Shown: positions 1-7,696, numbered from the stretch's first letter. The stretch is DNA of 11,858 nt from CAZVFX01 sp964626565 (GCA_964626565.1 CAZVFX010000175.1:1-11858), one strand, 5' to 3'. Notes: generated from the letters alone by a model not told the origin. Made by a program: numbers and translations.

Positions 1-1389
1 GTGGACCTTCACTGGCCGGACCCCGAGGACACGGTGCAACCGGACCAAGCTAGTCTTGTCGACGCCCGAACCCTGCCGGACCTTTCGTCAAAGCCAGAGG
101 CAGACTTCCCCGACCTGTGCGATGCAATTCCAACCGAGCTGTTGCAACCGGACCTACTCGACCTCAGTCATCCGGACTTCCCCAATCTGTGGGACGCAGC
201 ACCCGCTGAGTTGCTGCATCCGGACTTTCTTGACCTGAATGCCCCCGATTTGCTCGACTCGCTCGATGCAGACTTCCTTGCCGTCGCTGACGCGGAGGTT
301 CCCGAGATTCCGGACCCTGATGAGTTGGCGGAGAGCGACAAGAGTGCGGCCGATCTCATCGACGATTGGCTGGACCTACCGGAAAACAACGCCGACGTAT
401 GCGAGCCCGACTGCTGGGGAAAGCAATGCGGCGATGACGGCTGTGGTGGTAGTTGCGGTGACTGCGCAGACGCTGACCCGTGCAGTTTCGAAATGTGTGT
501 GGATGGCGGTTGCTTCTACTACAGCTACCTCGGGTGTTGCGACGCGAATGATGACTGCGAAGACGGCAACCCCTGCACAGATGACATCTGCGTTGGGGAA
601 GAGTGCCAGTACCTCGCCGACGACGACAATCAATGTGATGTCGGCGCTCCGGGGTGGCCGGATGCCTGCGTTGATGGAGAATGCGTCTGCCTTCCCAATT
701 GTATCGGAAAGGGATGTGGACCCGACGGCTGCGGAGGTAGTTGCGGGGAGTGCGAAGGGACGCAGGAATTCTGTGAAGAAGACGTCTGCATCTGTCAGCC
801 GGAATGTGAGGGCATGGAGTGCGGCGATGACGGGTGCGGGGGGAGTTGCGGAAGCTGCGGCCCGGCCCAATGTTGCCTCAACTTCGAGTGCCAGGACCCG
901 GCGGTGGAGTTTCTGTCGCCGACTCTCCTGCAGAAGATCCAGCAGCAGATTCCGTTGACGCCGGTTACGGTGGAATTCGACATAGGCGAATGCCCCGCCG
1001 CAGTAGCCCAATCGCTGAGCGTGCAGTGCCTCCTTGATGGCTCCGTCGACGGAAGCGTTCAGGAATCTCCGTACGTGTTCGCCAATGTACCATTCGGCAT
1101 GCATCAACTCTGCTGTCAACTGGTAGAAGGCGGCGTCCCACTGCAAAGTTGCGACGCATTGGAATGCGTCTATGTCCGGATAGTCAAGCCGTGCGCCGGC
1201 TCCAATGACCAGAGTTGCAACGACAGCAGTCCGCTATCTGTCGACGCCTGCTTGTCCATCGGAGCGGGGGAGTTCGAATGCAACTACGGACCAGCCCCGG
1301 GCAATAACTGCGTTTCGGTATACGACTGCGACTGCGTAGGTTCGGGGCTACACCAGCAGTGCGACCAGGGCGACTCAACGTGCCACTAG
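1..1389 (+). CDS. Cysteine-module secreted protein, 5'-truncated
   Basis: The frame is open from the first base, so the GTG at position 1 is probably internal and the true start and any signal peptide lie outside. The visible 462 residues have four parts. Residues 1-130 are acidic and rich in Pro, Asp and Leu, with a 24-residue direct duplication. Residues 134-299 hold three cysteine modules of the GDDGCGGSCG type (134-155, 230-251, 265-286), with a different Cys stretch containing DGNPCTDDIC (189-197) between the first and second. Residues 300-395 look like a beta-rich domain. Residues 398-462 are again Cys-rich. The modules match those of the giant lipoprotein at 1875-7481, so the two are paralogous in part. 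A cell-surface or secreted, disulfide-stabilised protein is inferred; no enzymatic motif is seen. The stop overlaps that of the opposing gene. Confidence 0.8.
   Translation: MDLHWPDPEDTVQPDQASLVDARTLPDLSSKPEADFPDLCDAIPTELLQPDLLDLSHPDFPNLWDAAPAELLHPDFLDLNAPDLLDSLDADFLAVADAEVPEIPDPDELAESDKSAADLIDDWLDLPENNADVCEPDCWGKQCGDDGCGGSCGDCADADPCSFEMCVDGGCFYYSYLGCCDANDDCEDGNPCTDDICVGEECQYLADDDNQCDVGAPGWPDACVDGECVCLPNCIGKGCGPDGCGGSCGECEGTQEFCEEDVCICQPECEGMECGDDGCGGSCGSCGPAQCCLNFECQDPAVEFLSPTLLQKIQQQIPLTPVTVEFDIGECPAAVAQSLSVQCLLDGSVDGSVQESPYVFANVPFGMHQLCCQLVEGGVPLQSCDALECVYVRIVKPCAGSNDQSCNDSSPLSVDACLSIGAGEFECNYGPAPGNNCVSVYDCDCVGSGLHQQCDQGDSTCH
106..249 (+). repeat. Two-copy 72-bp in-frame duplication (24-residue units)
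   Basis: Residues 36-59 and 60-83 of the truncated protein align without gaps. Both units share the pattern FP-x-L-x-DA-x-P-x-ELL-x-PD-x-LDL and end in PD. The DNA copies have diverged mainly at third codon positions, so the duplication looks old and kept as protein. The units are acidic and proline-rich, and probably form an extended spacer. Confidence 0.75.
688..897 (+). repeat. Two tandem 35-residue cysteine modules
   Basis: Residues 230-264 and 265-299 are consecutive units of the same 35-residue cysteine module that forms the larger array in the giant lipoprotein. In each unit the CGxDGCGGSCGxC core lies at unit positions 10-22. The second unit loses the regular spacing after its core, where CC replaces the usual arrangement. 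Confidence 0.75.
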
Positions 1390-1745
1390 CTCACCCAGTC
1401 CAACTGATGCTCAGGGATTCCGAGGGAACGTCCGTATTCCATCGCCTCGCTCGCCGCTGAACGATCTCCCTTGCCGTGGGTGAAGATGCGTCCGGGAAAG
1501 ACGACGTATTCCGTCTCGTCGGTGGACAGGTTGGCGTACCAGCGGGGGATGAGCGCATGGCTCAGGGCTTCTGCTGTGGACTCGATCTTATCTGTATCCC
1601 CTTCTACGAAGATGGCGTTCCAGGTGGTGGGTTGGAAGTCGGCCGCCCGGGGGCCGACTTCCCACACCTCCCTGCGCACCACGCGCATGAGGGAAAGGAC
1701 CTCTTCGTTCTGCAGGCTTTCAGCGAGGATCAGTCCGGTGTACAT
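1386..1745 (-). CDS. Small conserved-looking protein of unknown function (119 aa)
   Basis: I do not assign a function. The start at 1745 is chosen over a longer frame opening at 1778 because GGGAGG (1752-1757) sits 6 bases upstream of this ATG, and because the longer start would lie inside the promoter. The protein starts MYTGLILAESL and has no signal peptide or membrane segment, so it should be cytoplasmic. It alternates short helices and strands. A central RWYANLSTDETEYVVFPGR stretch (residues 68-86) and the end GIPEHQLDW resemble, from memory, small hypothetical proteins of actinobacteria and other bacteria; this is unverified. It is the only intracellular-looking protein in the left half, lying between two cysteine-rich surface genes. 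It has its own promoter. Its stop overlaps the stop of the + strand gene, so the two genes converge with no space for a terminator. Confidence 0.75.
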   Translation of the reverse strand: MYTGLILAESLQNEEVLSLMRVVRREVWEVGPRAADFQPTTWNAIFVEGDTDKIESTAEALSHALIPRWYANLSTDETEYVVFPGRIFTHGKGDRSAASEAMEYGRSLGIPEHQLDWVS

Positions 1746-1751
1746 GGTGTG

Positions 1752-1757
1752 CCTCCC
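1752..1757 (-). promoter_or_regulatory. Ribosome binding site deciding the start of the 119-aa gene
   Basis: On the - strand this reads GGGAGG, 6 bases before the ATG at 1745. The alternative upstream ATG at 1778 has no comparable site. Confidence 0.75.
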
Positions 1758-1768
1758 GTCGAGGCACA

Positions 1769-1797
1769 AGTACAGCACTGGGCAGTCTGGCTGTCAA
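1769..1797 (-). promoter_or_regulatory. Sigma-70-type promoter of the 119-aa gene
   Basis: On the - strand a perfect -35 TTGACA (1792-1797) is followed after exactly 17 bases by TGTACT (1769-1774), four of six matches to TATAAT. Transcription would start near 1762 and give a leader of about 17 bases containing the GGGAGG site. This would let the small gene be expressed independently of the giant lipoprotein gene upstream. Confidence 0.6.
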
Positions 1798-1813
1798 GGG
1801 AAAGGCTTCAGAG

Positions 1814-1848
1814 GACCGGGTGTGTATACGACGGCACCACACCCGGTC
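1814..1848 (-). terminator. Strong hairpin after the giant lipoprotein gene, possible terminator
   Basis: GACCGGGTGTG (1814-1824) and its exact complement CACACCCGGTC (1838-1848) form an 11-bp GC-rich stem with a 13-base loop. It begins 26 bases after the stop of the giant lipoprotein gene, in the transcript direction. No T-tract follows directly; the next bases read CTCTGAAGCCTTTCCC. It could act as a weak or factor-assisted terminator, or as an mRNA 3'-end stabiliser. The promoter of the next gene begins just beyond it. Confidence 0.5.
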
Positions 1849-1874
1849 GTCATCGAAGAGAAGGGTGGTCTTCC

Positions 1875-4800
1875 CTATTGCACCACCACGTCCAGGACGT
1901 AGTCGTTGATGGTGTTGGGCCAGAAGCCGGTTACCATGAGGTAATAGGTGGCCCCGGAAGTGGCTGTGTAGGTGATGGACTCGTTGTCGGTGCTCGATGA
2001 CGAACCGGTGAGATAGCCGACACAGTTGCCGGGGTTGTACAGGAAGAGGTCCAGGTCTCCGTCCTGATGGGTAAACTCGATGGTTACTGTGACCGTCTGC
2101 CCGTTGCTCAACGCAATGGCATACCAGTCCTTGTCTCCACCCGGGCAGATGCCAAGGTCGGGATAGTTGCCGGCGGAAACCGATTTGGCCGCGCCGCACG
2201 ATTCGTTGGCCTCGTAGCCGGTGAGGCAAGAACATTGGCCGCCGGAGCAGCCGTGTCCCGGTGAACAGTCGCCGCAACTGCCCGCGCAGCCGTCGTCCCC
2301 ACATACCTTGTCCGTGCAGTCAGGCATGCAGACGCAAGCGCCCGCCTCGCAAACGTCCTGCGGTCCGGGGCAGGTGCCGCACACCGCGCCGCAGCCGTCG
2401 TCCCCGCACTCCATGCCATCGCATGCGGGCTGGCAGACACATTGGCCTTCCACGCACAGGTCCTGGGGCCCTTCGCAAACCCCGCAAATGCCGCCGCAGC
2501 CGTCAGCACCGCACACGTTGACCTCGCAGTCGGGGATACACTCGCACGCCCCTTCCACGCATCCTATCTGCTCCCCTTCGCACTCGCCGCAACTGCCGCC
2601 GCAGCCATCGTCGCCACAGACCTTGTCGGTACAGTCGGGCTGGCAGACGCACAAGCCATCCTCGCAAAGGTCCTGTGGCCCCAGGCACTCGCCACAAATT
2701 CCTTCGCATCCGTCGGGCCCGCACTCAAGGCCCTCGCACGCGGGCTGGCAAACGCACGCGCCTTCTACGCAGGCGTCCTGAGGCCCGGGACAATCGCCGC
2801 AGTTCATACCGCAGCCGTCATCGCCACAGACTTTGTCATCGCAAGAAGGCACGCAGCATTCGGCAGTAACCGTGTAGGGCCCGAAATCTTCAGCGGATTG
2901 GCCGTCGATGACTACCCAGTAAGGAACTCCGGCCTCCATCCTGACCGTGAGTTGGGCCGGCCCCAGGAGAGGGGAGCTGATGGCTGAGTCGATGCACGCC
3001 CAGTCGGAAGCGCAGAACTCCTCCAGCACTGCTAGCGCGCCCCCTTCCGGAAGCCCGGAAAGGCCCAGGGTCACCACGGTGGCAGCCTCATGGGTCATGG
3101 AGTAGATGTTCTCCGGACCCGGGAAGGACGTCGTGGTGCAGGTAGTGTAGTCGGTCATCTGGTCGGGCAGTCCGGAGGTGTCTTCCTGGAGTGCATCTCC
3201 GCATGCCAGGGCCGAGACCGTCTGGCACGGCTCGGGCGGAGTAGTGCATTCGTACAGGCCGCACTCTTCGCCGGGGAGGCACTCGTCGTCGGCGAGGCAT
3301 TCGGGCGGCATAATGGATACCGTCAAGCTGTAGCCCGCCTGCCCGCCGTCGGGAGAGAGCACTCTCAAGTAGTACGTTTCCGGCGCAAATGCCACATGCT
3401 GGAGCAGTTCTTCCTCGGTCTCCGAGGCCGATTCGGCCACCAGCGATTCACAGTCTGTGGCAAAGAGGGCCAGGTCCAGATTTACCGCCTCCGCATCGAA
3501 CTCCAGAAGTGCAGACAGTGAGTCGCCTTCGGCAAGCTCGATGGCGAACCAATCGACGTCGTTCTCCGGGCAGAGGAGCATCTCGTCATATTCCCCTTCC
3601 TCCAGCGGGACCGCTTCGAGGCACAGGTCGTTGGGTTCTCCGCCGGCGTCTTCCGCACAAATGTGGCACTGTGCCTCGTGGCACAATTCGCCCTCCAGGC
3701 AGGTCCCGCAGGAGCCGCCGCAGCCGTCGTCGCCGCAGGGGTTCTCGGCCGCACAACTCAAAGTGCAGCAGTCCACCCCTATCATCAGCTCCCCTTTGTC
3801 TTCGGGGGTTATGCCGTCAACGGAGAAGTAGTACTGCTTGCTGGCCTCGGCCAGGAACGTGATGGTCTCGGCTCCGCCCGCAGGATAGAGGTCGGCCGAT
3901 TCGGTGCACCCGAGAGCCGGGTCGCACGCGTCTTCCAGCAGCATGAGCGCCACATCGAACGCCATGTCGGTGGCCGTGAAAGTGATAAGGGTATCGTCGG
4001 CCATATTGATTGCATAGATGCGGTCCGGCCCCTGGTACGGTACTCCGGCACCGCAGCTTCCGTAGTCTTCCCAATCGTTATTCATGGGCTCTGTGGACGC
4101 GGGCAGCATTGAGTTGCACAACAGCTTCAATCCTGCCGGGCATTCGGGGACCGGCTCACACACACCGGCCGCGCACCAGTTACCCTCGGTGCACTGCTCG
4201 GAAACCTCGCACGCGGCCAGGCAGTCGGGCACGTCCGCCGCACACGTGTAGGGCGGGCAGGGGACTCCTTCCTGGGGCACGCAAACACCCAGTCCATCGC
4301 ACAGCGAGGGCGGATAATCCACGGCCTCTTCGCAAACCGATTCGGAGCACGGCGTGTCGGAAATCCACAGTTCGCACTCGCCTGCGCCGTTACACGCGCC
4401 GCTGGTCAGGCACGACTCAGGCTCCGTTTCCTCGCAGCCATCCTTTGGGTCCAACCCTGCTTCGATGGGCACGCACTCCCCTTCTTCGCCGCACGTGAAG
4501 CACGGCTCGCACCCCATCTGCGGGTCGGTCAAGGGTTCCACCAGTTGGCACGCTCCCGCGTCGTCACACACATGGCAGATGGGGCACAACTCCGCGGGTT
4601 CCGGTCCGGAAGGGAGGAAGCCGCATCCACCTGCACCGTTGCAGCGCTGGCACGCGCCGCACTCGACTTCCGGGTCGTCGCCGTTAGCCAACGGCGAACA
4701 GGTCCCTTCCTGTTCTGCGAGGCCACAGCTCTCGCACAAACCGTCGCATGATGTGGCGCAACAGTAGCCGTCTACGCAGAAGTCGGACAGGCATTCCGTC

Positions 4801-7481
4801 CCTTCCAGGCACGGCTCGCCCTCTGCCAGGCAGGCTTCAAGGCAGGCAGTGCCGCAGCCGTCGTCTTCCTTGCATGCCTTTCCTTCGCAACTTGGAGGGC
4901 AGGCTGCGCTGACGCAGCTTCCCAGCCAGCCCACGCCACCGGGGATAGGCTCGCAGAAGCTCCAGTCGAATTCGCAAACAGAGTTGTCCTCTTCGACAAA
5001 GCAGGGGGCGCCTTCTGCAGTTTTGAGGCACACGCTGGTTTCGAATGGCCCGTCGGGCAGGACCCCCTCGAACGGAGTGAAGTGCACTTCCCGGCACACC
5101 GTGTCTTCGTTGCAATGGGAATCGTCGGTGCACGGACGTGTGCAGTAGGTATCCACGTTGGCTGCCCAGGTGCCGAACATGCAGAACTGCTCCAGGCAGT
5201 CGTCGTCGTGGGTGCAAGCGTCTCCCAACCACCCCCCTTCCGGATTTACGGCATCGAGGCAGCGGAGATCCCAGTCGACTCCGGCCGGGCTCACTACTGC
5301 GCCGCAATACTCTTTGCCCACCTGGCAATCGGCCGTGGTCTGGCACTCTGCCAGAGAGCCTCCGAAGGGGGCGCAAACCGGTCCGTAGCCTACGGTCTCT
5401 CCTCCTTCCTTGAATGGGTAGGCGGTACAAATGGTGCCGTCGGGGCACACCGTGTTGTGGCTGCCGCAGTAGGCCGCGCACAGGCCCGGGCTTGCCGGGT
5501 TCATGTCGGGGTGGAGGCAGATGAGAGAGGTGCAGCCCAGGCCGTCGCCCCCGGCACAGGGGGAACCCGCCGGGGCGCGGTCAGCGGGCGGCATACATTT
5601 GCCGCCTACCGAGCCGTCAGCGCCGGTGAAAGAGAGCGCACAGACGAAACCGGCCAGGTCGATGGCCTCGCAGTCCTCGTCGCTGGCGCAGGCCAGCATC
5701 TTGTTGTCTACGTTGCCCGGCATACAGAAGTCCAGGTCCACGGGGCAGGCAAAGAGCGGGCCCCAGTCCGAGCCGCCGTAAGAGCCTTCGCAGGCACCGG
5801 GGATAAGCTCTCCTGCAAGGCGGCAGACAGCAGTGCAGAAGCCGGCATAGCAGCCACCGTCGGTGTTGCAATCACCGTCATCCGAGCACGCCTTGCCCAC
5901 ATCACTCAGCTCTTTGCACAGGCCGTCCACGCACAATTGCGAACCGATGACGCAATCTCCGCAACTGCCTCCGCAGCCGTCCGCACCGCAGTCTTTACCC
6001 GCGCAGTCGGGCAAGCAGATGCATTCGCCGGCCGAACACACTGTCCCCTCGGCACACTGGGTCGACTCCTCGGAGAAATGCCAGAAGTCCTGGCAAGGAT
6101 CGGCAAGTTGTTCGCACGTCACGTACCCTGAGTCACCTGCGCAGGCGACCTCGCCGTCTTCACACTCGCTCTCGAGCGGGCAATCGCAGAAGCACTGGCT
6201 GGCCAGGCAGAAGCAACCGGGGTCGCACTCTCCGCAAACCCCACCGCAACCGTCTGCGCCGCACGTTTTGTCCTCGCAGGCCGGTACGCAGACGCAGGCA
6301 CCATCGGTGCAGGCTTCCTGGACTCCTCCGCATTCGCCGCACGACCCGCCGCAGCCATCATCCCCGCATTCTATACCCACGCAGTCAGGGAAGCAGGTGC
6401 AAGTTCCATCCACGCACGCGTCTTGGACTCCATCGCACTGCCCGCAGTTACCGCCGCAACCGTCGCTGCCGCATTCCTTGTCATCGCAAGCGATGAACTC
6501 ACAGGTGTCTTCCTCGCACAGTTCTCCGCAGCCGCATTCTCCGCAAATACCGTTGCACCCGTCGCTGCCGCACTCCTTACCGTCGCACTGAGGCTCGCAC
6601 GGCCCGGACATGCACAGCCCGTCCTGGCAGTAGGAGTCGCCGACACAGTCGCCGCAACTGCCGCCGCAGCCGTCCCCGCCGCATTTTTTACCTGTACAAT
6701 CTGCCAGACAGGGACAACTGAGCGCAGGGTTTCCGATGGATTGGATACTTCCGGTAACGAGGATCGAGGTATCTTCGAGCTGCATCTCGAGGCCCGCCCC
6801 CAGAGCGTCGATCCTGCCTTCCAGTTTGAGTCCAAGTGAGGTTGGAAAACAGGTCTCCGGTCCGTCCCCTTCCACCATGTCGGAGAGGAGCAAGATATGG
6901 GCTTTGGTCAAGCCGCCGATGTCCGCGTACGCGCCGTACGAACTGCTGGCCAGCCCTTCGCAGTTGGAGTCAGCGTCGAAGGAGAACTCCTGAAGGGTCA
7001 GTTCTCCCTCCGGCCCCAGGATTCCGCCCGCCTTGGCGTGGAGCCTGCAGCCGTTGTCGGAGTCGAAGTCCAACTCTACCACCGCGATGCACCCATCTTC
7101 TTCCGATTCCGGGTCTGTTTTGTGGTACATCTGTACCGCGACCCGGTTGAACGGTATTTCGCCCGTGGCGGTTTTCAACCCGCCGGCGATGACGAAGGGT
7201 TGTCCGGTGCAATCTTTGCTGAGGCATTTCCAGGAATCCGAGCAGACAAGCCCGATGGCACACTCGCCGCAAGTGTTTCCGCAGCCGTCGTCGCCGCACT
7301 CTTTCCACTCGCAGTTGGGCTTGCAGATGATCTCCGGCGTCGTCACTTCAGCGACGACTTCAACCTCTTCAATCGCCGCATCGACGGCATCTTCCGCTGT
7401 CTTCGAGTCGCTACCGCACGCAGCGAGGAGCAGGCAAGCGAAAACAACCAACCACCGACAGGTCTTTCCGGGCGTACGCAT
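1875..7481 (-). CDS. Giant cysteine-module lipoprotein with PPC-like domains (1868 aa)
   Basis: The N-terminus MRTPGKTCRW leads into a hydrophobic stretch and the lipobox LAAC (lipidated Cys22, then Gly-Ser, which suits outer-membrane sorting). GGAGG (7486-7490) before this ATG decides the start over one at 7517. By hand count the protein has about 233 Cys. Cysteine modules begin at residues 53, 258, 295, 328, 363, 398, 489, 861 (degenerate), 1239, 1543, 1578, 1613, 1648, 1683 and 1718. Residues 91-257 are a separate beta-rich domain I do not recognise. Residues 530-860 hold other Cys motifs like those of the lipoprotein at 8899. Residues 905-1110 have myxobacterial-type CNGAGxC motifs. PPC-like beta domains are clear at 1281-1390 (EPND, DVDWFAIEL) and 1753-1868 (DKDWYAIAL, DGDLDLFLY), and weaker at 1113-1238 and 1419-1542. 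No catalytic domain is seen. A surface-displayed, disulfide-rich adhesive or scaffold role is inferred. Confidence 0.88.
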   Translation of the reverse strand: MRTPGKTCRWLVVFACLLLAACGSDSKTAEDAVDAAIEEVEVVAEVTTPEIICKPNCEWKECGDDGCGNTCGECAIGLVCSDSWKCLSKDCTGQPFVIAGGLKTATGEIPFNRVAVQMYHKTDPESEEDGCIAVVELDFDSDNGCRLHAKAGGILGPEGELTLQEFSFDADSNCEGLASSSYGAYADIGGLTKAHILLLSDMVEGDGPETCFPTSLGLKLEGRIDALGAGLEMQLEDTSILVTGSIQSIGNPALSCPCLADCTGKKCGGDGCGGSCGDCVGDSYCQDGLCMSGPCEPQCDGKECGSDGCNGICGECGCGELCEEDTCEFIACDDKECGSDGCGGNCGQCDGVQDACVDGTCTCFPDCVGIECGDDGCGGSCGECGGVQEACTDGACVCVPACEDKTCGADGCGGVCGECDPGCFCLASQCFCDCPLESECEDGEVACAGDSGYVTCEQLADPCQDFWHFSEESTQCAEGTVCSAGECICLPDCAGKDCGADGCGGSCGDCVIGSQLCVDGLCKELSDVGKACSDDGDCNTDGGCYAGFCTAVCRLAGELIPGACEGSYGGSDWGPLFACPVDLDFCMPGNVDNKMLACASDEDCEAIDLAGFVCALSFTGADGSVGGKCMPPADRAPAGSPCAGGDGLGCTSLICLHPDMNPASPGLCAAYCGSHNTVCPDGTICTAYPFKEGGETVGYGPVCAPFGGSLAECQTTADCQVGKEYCGAVVSPAGVDWDLRCLDAVNPEGGWLGDACTHDDDCLEQFCMFGTWAANVDTYCTRPCTDDSHCNEDTVCREVHFTPFEGVLPDGPFETSVCLKTAEGAPCFVEEDNSVCEFDWSFCEPIPGGVGWLGSCVSAACPPSCEGKACKEDDGCGTACLEACLAEGEPCLEGTECLSDFCVDGYCCATSCDGLCESCGLAEQEGTCSPLANGDDPEVECGACQRCNGAGGCGFLPSGPEPAELCPICHVCDDAGACQLVEPLTDPQMGCEPCFTCGEEGECVPIEAGLDPKDGCEETEPESCLTSGACNGAGECELWISDTPCSESVCEEAVDYPPSLCDGLGVCVPQEGVPCPPYTCAADVPDCLAACEVSEQCTEGNWCAAGVCEPVPECPAGLKLLCNSMLPASTEPMNNDWEDYGSCGAGVPYQGPDRIYAINMADDTLITFTATDMAFDVALMLLEDACDPALGCTESADLYPAGGAETITFLAEASKQYYFSVDGITPEDKGELMIGVDCCTLSCAAENPCGDDGCGGSCGTCLEGELCHEAQCHICAEDAGGEPNDLCLEAVPLEEGEYDEMLLCPENDVDWFAIELAEGDSLSALLEFDAEAVNLDLALFATDCESLVAESASETEEELLQHVAFAPETYYLRVLSPDGGQAGYSLTVSIMPPECLADDECLPGEECGLYECTTPPEPCQTVSALACGDALQEDTSGLPDQMTDYTTCTTTSFPGPENIYSMTHEAATVVTLGLSGLPEGGALAVLEEFCASDWACIDSAISSPLLGPAQLTVRMEAGVPYWVVIDGQSAEDFGPYTVTAECCVPSCDDKVCGDDGCGMNCGDCPGPQDACVEGACVCQPACEGLECGPDGCEGICGECLGPQDLCEDGLCVCQPDCTDKVCGDDGCGGSCGECEGEQIGCVEGACECIPDCEVNVCGADGCGGICGVCEGPQDLCVEGQCVCQPACDGMECGDDGCGAVCGTCPGPQDVCEAGACVCMPDCTDKVCGDDGCAGSCGDCSPGHGCSGGQCSCLTGYEANESCGAAKSVSAGNYPDLGICPGGDKDWYAIALSNGQTVTVTIEFTHQDGDLDLFLYNPGNCVGYLTGSSSSTDNESITYTATSGATYYLMVTGFWPNTINDYVLDVVVQ
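2226..2855 (-). repeat. Six exact-period 105-bp units (35-residue, 8-Cys module array)
   Basis: Residues 1543-1752 of the giant lipoprotein are six head-to-tail units starting at 1543, 1578, 1613, 1648, 1683 and 1718, with no length variation. The reference unit has Cys at unit positions 1, 5, 10, 15, 19, 22, 29 and 34 and Gly at 11, 14 and 20. Linkers often read GPQD. An even Cys number per unit fits four disulfides per module. The array lies between the third and fourth PPC-like domains. Confidence 0.85.
6186..6500 (-). repeat. Three tandem 35-residue cysteine modules near the N-terminus
   Basis: Residues 328-432 of the giant lipoprotein are three units starting at 328, 363 and 398, with the same 35-residue spacing as the C-terminal array. 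The first unit has Glu in place of the first Cys, and the third unit departs from the pattern after its core (CDPGCFCLASQC). Two more modules (258 and 295) lie upstream at 37- and 33-residue spacing. Confidence 0.7.
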
Positions 7482-7485
7482 AATG

Positions 7486-7490
7486 CCTCC
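7486..7490 (-). promoter_or_regulatory. Ribosome binding site deciding the start of the giant lipoprotein
   Basis: On the - strand this reads GGAGG, 4 bases before the ATG at 7481. The in-frame ATGs at 7517 and 7511 lack such a site, and would put 10-12 extra residues before an otherwise standard lipoprotein signal peptide. Confidence 0.7.
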
Positions 7491-7522
7491 ATAATAGACT
7501 AACAGTTGCATTGCCATGGCCT

Positions 7523-7551
7523 ATTCTGCATCTGATCGGATGATCATACAA
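7523..7551 (-). promoter_or_regulatory. Candidate promoter of the giant lipoprotein gene
   Basis: On the - strand TTGTAT (7546-7551) is followed after 17 bases by CAGAAT (7523-7528). These match the sigma-70 boxes at three and four positions respectively. Transcription would start near 7516 and give a leader of about 35 bases. The spacing is ideal but the boxes are only moderate, so this is a candidate. Confidence 0.35.
7533..7546. promoter_or_regulatory. Small palindrome in the divergent promoter region, possible operator
   Basis: TGATC (7533-7537) and GATCA (7542-7546) form an inverted repeat around GGAT. It lies almost wholly in the -35/-10 spacer of the candidate - strand promoter, a usual place for a repressor site. 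The arms are only 5 bp, so chance is a real alternative. Confidence 0.25.
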
Positions 7552-7661
7552 GAGAGAAAACGGGCGCGCTCGATCCCTGGGGCAAGCTGAGAGTCCATCA
7601 CGGCGCCGGCCAAAGCCAGTACGGACTTTCGAGGCCGAATTCGGCAAGCCGCGCAAACCCC

Positions 7662-7690
7662 TTGTCCCCCAAGGCCGACAGGCTTACACT
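7662..7690 (+). promoter_or_regulatory. Promoter giving a likely leaderless transcript of the TPR-barrel gene
   Basis: TTGTCC (7662-7667) and TACACT (7685-7690) are separated by 17 bases; each matches four of six sigma-70 consensus bases. The usual start point, about 7 bases past the -10 box, falls on the A of the ATG at 7697. No Shine-Dalgarno sequence precedes that ATG. Confidence 0.5.
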
Positions 7691-7696
7691 AACGGC

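Noticed and set aside
376..1146. 256-codon - strand frame opposite the truncated cysteine protein
   Set aside because: The + strand frame shows clear repeated modules. The - strand product is Ala/Val-rich with no recognisable domain and no good ribosome site.
1471..2000. Two + strand frames over the small - strand gene and the gap
   Set aside because: They cross the hairpin and the end of the giant lipoprotein gene and have no family resemblance. The - strand gene has a promoter and a ribosome binding site.
2226..2855. CRISPR-like regular repeat spacing
   Set aside because: The 105-bp period is a whole number of codons, runs inside a coding frame, and the units are diverged protein modules without spacers.
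2221..2987. Long open frames on the + strand opposite the cysteine arrays (2221-2781, 2442-2987)
   Set aside because: They are antisense shadows. Repeated Cys, Gly and Asp codons with biased third positions remove stops on the opposite strand. The products are low-complexity, and the - strand frame has a signal peptide and domains.
5082..6591. Long + strand frames (5082-6131, 5863-6591)
   Set aside because: The same effect: they lie wholly inside the giant lipoprotein gene and give Ser/Pro/His or Ala/Val-rich sequences without family resemblance.
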